A stretch of 37,165 nt of DNA from an uncultured Gammaproteobacteria bacterium (lineage in GTDB: Bacteria; Pseudomonadota; Gammaproteobacteria; Steroidobacterales; Rariloculaceae): contig CAJWKT010000010.1 of assembly GCA_913041665.1 (NCBI GenBank), forward strand, positions 1-37,165, in the 5' to 3' direction. The position numbers and the translations under genes were made by a program. The notes beneath the pieces were generated by a model. It saw only the letters and a list, made by a program, of their open reading frames with translations. It was not told where the DNA came from and made no database searches. The first letter of the stretch is position 1, and every line of letters starts with the position of its first letter. Below, piece by piece: positions 33,712 through 37,165 of this stretch.

Positions 33712-35961
33712 CTACAGGGCCGCAGCTTGATGAATGTGATCGGAAAACTCTTCTGGGGAAATAAACCCAACCAGTCTAAATCCTGTCAGTTCTTCGCCTT
33801 CCCTGTTGAAGAAGGCTATCGTAGGAGGACCAAAGATTCCAAAATGTTGTAGCAGCTCCCTATCGGTTTGGTTGTTTTCCGTAACATCAGCACGCAAAGC
33901 AAGGTAGGGTGTTAGAGCTTCCTGGACCGACTGATCGGGGAAAGTATATTTTTCCATTTCCTTGCAGGAGACGCACCAATCAGCAGTAAAATCCAGCATT
34001 ACCGGTGTTTGATCCAGCCGGGCTTGGGCCAGCAAGCCCTCAAGTTCAGATAACGACTCCAGCTCCCGGAACGACACATATTCAGTTTCGGTTATATTTC
34101 CTGTATTGGCTAGAAATGCACCTTGGGGTATAGGACGCAAAGGATCTTTGCCACCAAGGGTTGCTCCCACCAACATTAGTGCAGCATAGAGGCAGGCGAC
34201 GAGTCCCACGCCCTTGCTCATCCTGTTCAGTGGAGAAGCAGGGATCGGCAGTGGTTTGTGTGCACCCAGAAGTAATCCCGTCAAAAGTACCAGCAGTGCC
34301 CAGCATATAAGTATCAGCTCGCTGGGCAGAATTCTCTCCAGCATCCAGATCGAGAGACCTATCATCATTACACCGAAACCTGCCTTGACAGTGCTCATCC
34401 AGGCCCCCGCTTTGGGTAGAAGTTTTCCGCCGGATGCTCCGATGAGTAGGAGAGGGGAGCCCATACCAAGGCTTAGTATGAAGAGAGCTCCGGCGCCCCG
34501 AAGCACTTCGCCGCTTTGCCCTATAACCGCTAGCGTGGCCACGAGCGGTGGGGCAATGCAAGTGGTGACGATTAAGGCAGATAGCGATCCCATCACTACG
34601 GTACCCGTGTAAGTTCCAGTTTTTTGACGGTTGGTTAGATTGCTCAAGCGCGTCTGAATGAAGTTGGGCATTTGTAATTCATAAGCACCCAACATTGAAA
34701 GTGCAAGAAAAAAGAACAGTCCCGCAAAAGTGCCTATGATCCAAGGTTTTTGAAACATTGCCTGGGCCTGTTGGCCAGCCATTGCAGCAAGTGCGCCGGC
34801 TACTGTGTAAGTGATTGCCATGCCCATGACATAGGCAAAAGACAAAGAAAATGCACGATTGGTTTTTTCATTCTCATGCTGGCGCCCGATGATGCTCGAA
34901 AGTATCGGCACCATTGGCAAAACGCAGGGAGTAAATGCCAATAGCAGGCCTGCTAGATAGAAGGTTCCGACCACTTTCCACCAGGAACCACCTAAGATCA
35001 CTGTTGCCAAACGATCCTGCTCAGATATAGGCATTTTTGGGTCTGCCAGAGCAGCACTGAAAGCACCGGAAGCCGGTAGTTGCAGGGAAGTGGTTTTTTT
35101 TACGGCCGGGTAGCAGATACTGCTTTCCTTGCAGCCTTGGTAAGTGGTGCTGATAACGATCGGGATTGCTTCTGGATTTGCTCTGGCAAAGGGGAGAGCA
35201 ATTTCTACATAGTTGAAGAAGATTTCGGTATCCCCGAAATATTCATCGTTATGGAATACGCCCGCAGGGATTCTGGGTGTGCCGAGTTGGATGTTACTGT
35301 CTGTGGTGAATTCGAAGTGGTCCCGGTAAAGATAGTAGCCGGGCTCAATTCTCCAACTCAAAGTGATTTGATTGGGCCCGTCCACTCGGCTGTCTAGTGC
35401 GAAAGCCTTGTCTACCGGAAGGATTTCATCATTGTCTATACGGGGCCCGAAGAAGTTCGCAAACGGTGATGCGTTACTGGGATCCGGAAGAGCAACTCCA
35501 CGAGCCCATCTCTGGGGTGGGTAGCAAAGCCCAATATCCGCACATCCCTGAAGTATCATTGTGACCGAAGCGTTATCCAGTCCAGCCGGGCGCTGATAGG
35601 GGATATCAATCTCAAAACCACCCCTGTAGATCTCCATCTTTCCAAAGAACTCATCCTCGTAGATTTTGCCTTCTGGAAATCTCGGTTCTCCCAGGGAAAT
35701 TTCGGGCGTAGAGCTTTCAAACTCAAATCGTTCGCGGTAGAGATAGTAGCCTTCTGGAATTTGGAAGCGAATTGTTAGTTCGTTGGAGGATGCATTGAGT
35801 TCATACGGGAAAGCTGCCTCGGGGCGAAGGATTTCCCCATCGCTGCGCGAATTCTGCCCAATAGCCGGTTTTTGGCCAAGGCACACGAACATTGCTGCAA
35901 ACAGAAGTGACAGCTTCGCAAAAGAACTCATCGACATACACCCTGAACTGGAACAACTCAT
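33712..35961 (-). CDS. dsbD: Thiol:disulfide interchange protein DsbD with doubled N-terminal domain
   Basis: Moves electrons from cytoplasmic thioredoxin across the inner membrane to periplasmic thiol proteins. From the ATG at 35961 it has 749 residues, well above the roughly 565 of Escherichia coli. After a signal peptide come two related N-terminal domains: the first with GYYLYRERFEFES and CADIGLCYPP (Cys140, Cys146), the second with GYYLYRDHFEFTT and CKESSICYP (Cys277, Cys283). The membrane domain has FTPCVLPMVPI (Cys346) and VTTCIAPPL, and the C-terminal thioredoxin domain has TADWCVSCKEME. All redox cysteines are present. Other starts at 35994 (TTG) or 35937 are possible. It lies 2 bp after cutA and 14 bp before a TlpA-like gene. 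Confidence 0.95.
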   Translation of the reverse strand: MSCSSSGCMSMSSFAKLSLLFAAMFVCLGQKPAIGQNSRSDGEILRPEAAFPYELNASSNELTIRFQIPEGYYLYRERFEFESSTPEISLGEPRFPEGKIYEDEFFGKMEIYRGGFEIDIPYQRPAGLDNASVTMILQGCADIGLCYPPQRWARGVALPDPSNASPFANFFGPRIDNDEILPVDKAFALDSRVDGPNQITLSWRIEPGYYLYRDHFEFTTDSNIQLGTPRIPAGVFHNDEYFGDTEIFFNYVEIALPFARANPEAIPIVISTTYQGCKESSICYPAVKKTTSLQLPASGAFSAALADPKMPISEQDRLATVILGGSWWKVVGTFYLAGLLLAFTPCVLPMVPILSSIIGRQHENEKTNRAFSLSFAYVMGMAITYTVAGALAAMAGQQAQAMFQKPWIIGTFAGLFFFLALSMLGAYELQMPNFIQTRLSNLTNRQKTGTYTGTVVMGSLSALIVTTCIAPPLVATLAVIGQSGEVLRGAGALFILSLGMGSPLLLIGASGGKLLPKAGAWMSTVKAGFGVMMIGLSIWMLERILPSELILICWALLVLLTGLLLGAHKPLPIPASPLNRMSKGVGLVACLYAALMLVGATLGGKDPLRPIPQGAFLANTGNITETEYVSFRELESLSELEGLLAQARLDQTPVMLDFTADWCVSCKEMEKYTFPDQSVQEALTPYLALRADVTENNQTDRELLQHFGIFGPPTIAFFNREGEELTGFRLVGFISPEEFSDHIHQAAAL

Positions 35962-35963
35962 CT

Positions 35964-36290
35964 TTACACGTCCTGAACTTCCCCTATAAGCCAATCGAGA
36001 AAATTTTGTGATCCATCCTGAATACGTACGGCCAAAATCTCTGGGAGTTCATAGCTGTGCTGCCTGCGGATCACTTTTTCCATTGCCTTGAAACGATCTT
36101 CGGTCGTCTTGATGAGCAACAGTATTTCCTGATCTTGCCGTATTTCTCCTTTCCACCGATACGTCGATACTACCCCTTCTAAACGATTCACGCAGGCTGC
36201 AAGCCGTCTTTTCAAGAGGCTAGTCGCAATTGCATCGGCTTCTTCCGCGTCATTGCAAGCAGTCAGCACAAGGATGGCTTTTGAATTCAA
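35964..36290 (-). CDS. cutA: Divalent-cation tolerance protein CutA
   Basis: Small trimeric protein linked to copper tolerance in Escherichia coli; its true biochemical role is unclear. The 108-residue sequence has LLKRRLAACVNRLEGVVSTY, YRWKGEIRQDQEILLLIKT and HSYELPEILAV, which are diagnostic. The start is TTG at 36290, supported by AAGGGGA eight bases upstream and the lack of any nearby ATG. It is the first gene of the eleven-gene minus-strand block, and dsbD follows 2 bp after its stop. CutA next to DsbD is a frequent pairing. Confidence 0.95.
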   Translation of the reverse strand: MNSKAILVLTACNDAEEADAIATSLLKRRLAACVNRLEGVVSTYRWKGEIRQDQEILLLIKTTEDRFKAMEKVIRRQHSYELPEILAVRIQDGSQNFLDWLIGEVQDV

Positions 36291-36540
36291 TTACAGCGTC
36301 CCCTTATCTTTTCCAAGCAGGGCATCTACGCGGCACTTGCTAATTTCATAAAAATCTAGAATTTTCCTAGGGTCGAATGATGCATAATTTTCTTAGCGCC
36401 TGTAAATCACTGTCTAAAAAAGACTATAGCGTAACTTCGGCAATTACTAAGTGAAAAAAATACTGTAATCGCTGAATCTTGGTTACATACGGCGATGAGG
36501 AGGTACTTAGCTCATACGAAAAATTCTATTCTTGCGCGCC
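36291..36540. other. AT-rich intergenic region upstream of cutA
   Basis: About 250 bases with no gene I can support. It should hold the promoter for the cutA block (minus strand). TTTACA-like and TATAGT-like hexamers occur on that strand near 36400-36430, but no pair has proper spacing. Nothing resembling a terminator or RNA gene stands out. Confidence 0.35.
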
Positions 36541-36936
36541 TCAAAAGTTGTATCGGTAGGCTAGACCCCAATCCGAACCGTTCTGACGGGTTACGTAATA
36601 CAGTGCCGCATTACCACTTGGGGCGTAGTCGCCCGTCCGTCGATTGTCTGTGACATTGTGGCCAAAGAGCGACACCTCCCAGTTGCCATCGATCGGCCTC
36701 AAAGCAGCCCGGGCGTTTATTCGCTTCCAGCTATCCTGCCAACCCAGCAATTGATCGCCAGCAGCCTGATTCTCGAAGACGTCCTCGTACGCGACTTGGT
36801 ATCCGTCGGCGAAGACCATCTCTGTATTCAGCGTGAGCTCGTAGTTATCCCCAACAGGCGCGCTGTACGTGGCACCGAAGGCTGCCGGCCAGTCAGAGGC
36901 CTGAATGAGCTCGCGAGGAGCGGCTCTTGGAGAATA
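36541..36936 (-). pseudogene. 3' remnant of a TonB-dependent receptor gene
   Basis: The open frame from 36936 to the TGA at 36541 encodes about 130 residues that look like the last strands of an outer-membrane beta barrel: FGATYSAPVGDNYELTL, WKRINARAALRP, GNWEVSLFGHNVTDNR, and the terminal DWGLAYRYNF, ending in the aromatic residue needed for barrel insertion. Full receptors have 650-900 residues with a plug domain; neither is present, and a TGA at 36937-36939 closes the frame. An ATG at 36819 could start a shorter piece, but without signal peptide. A gene remnant, or a frameshifted gene, is most likely. Confidence 0.6.
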
Positions 36937-37016
36937 TCAGCGAGATGGAATACCTCCAATTCCTGCACGGACACAACTTCCTATCTAGGTTCCTCCACAT
37001 TAAATCCCAAATAACA

Positions 37017-37165
37017 TCACAAATATGCCCGTTCTGCGATTGTTAAAGCAAGATTCACGGATTGTTCAACCACGATTACAGCGGTCCCATTCTCTGCGAT
37101 GCGTTTAATCACTGGTAGTAAACGTTCAACAACCGCTGGTGCCAAACCCAATGAGAGTTCATCGA
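37017..37165 (-). pseudogene. Truncated ABC transporter ATPase (LivF-like), cut by window edge
   Basis: Reading leftward from the right edge, 48 residues are visible: the end of Walker B and the D-loop (DELSLGLAPAVVERLL), then RIAENGTAVIVVEQSVNLAL and TIAERAYL before a TGA at 37017-37019. This is the C-terminal third of a branched-chain amino-acid type (LivF) ATPase, with the usual VEQ in place of VTH. Normal proteins continue some 25-35 residues past AERAY, so the gene appears to be cut short. The rest lies outside the window. It stands 77 bp from the receptor remnant, which supports a damaged or rearranged segment. Confidence 0.6.

Noticed and set aside
36658-37014. Plus-strand reading frame of 118 codons at the right end
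   Set aside because: It is antisense to the TonB-receptor remnant and has no recognisable features.

Overview
The window reads as chromosomal DNA of a free-living gammaproteobacterium. The strongest evidence is gene order. An eleven-gene minus-strand block runs cutA-dsbD-tlpA-aroQ-accB-accC-prmA-dusB-fis-purH-purD, and its accB-accC-prmA-dusB-fis-purH-purD core is arranged as in Pseudomonas-like genomes. A rhlB / trxA-rho cluster and GreB, SohB, YrfG and CysQ proteins of gammaproteobacterial type agree with this. Genus cannot be told from the sequence. There is no rRNA, tRNA, CRISPR array, insertion sequence or integrase that I can recognise.

Layout. 1-1523: the 3' part of a cobalt-type nitrile hydratase operon (alpha subunit cut by the window edge, beta subunit, small activator). 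1803-8670: a tightly coupled six-gene Bat/aerotolerance-type operon (MoxR ATPase, DUF58, DUF4381, two von Willebrand A membrane proteins of which the second carries a TPR, and BatD). 8718-11200, minus strand: glyoxalase I, an OmpA-domain envelope protein and GreB. 11382-13261: lipA and sohB, then an AT-rich methyltransferase gene (13296-14300) that looks acquired. 14311-16371, minus: an EF-G paralogue, divergent from an ATP/ADP-translocase-like transporter (16732-18120). 18156-19198, minus: a DUF465 protein and CysQ, divergent at 8 bp from yrfG and a fused transporter/spermidine-synthase-like protein (to 22319). 22359-25693: rhlB (minus), trxA and rho (plus). 25680-36290: the large minus-strand block. 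36541-37165: remnants of a TonB-dependent receptor and an ABC ATPase.

How the genes work together. The nitrile hydratase set turns nitriles into amides, with the third gene loading cobalt. The MoxR/vWA proteins form a membrane-associated chaperone-like assembly. The large block joins periplasmic thiol reduction (DsbD and a TlpA-like thioredoxin), an aromatic precursor step (AroQ), the first step of fatty-acid synthesis (AccB/AccC), ribosome and tRNA modification (PrmA, DusB), the nucleoid protein Fis and late purine synthesis (PurH, PurD): a growth-linked housekeeping cluster. RhlB, thioredoxin and Rho sit together as in other gammaproteobacteria.

No clearly new multi-gene system stands out. 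The most unusual single points are a DsbD with a tandemly doubled N-terminal redox domain, a Rho with a charged N-terminal extension and a possible overlapping leader peptide, a 14-bp convergent overlap of rho and purD, an AT-rich methyltransferase insertion, and gene debris at the right end.
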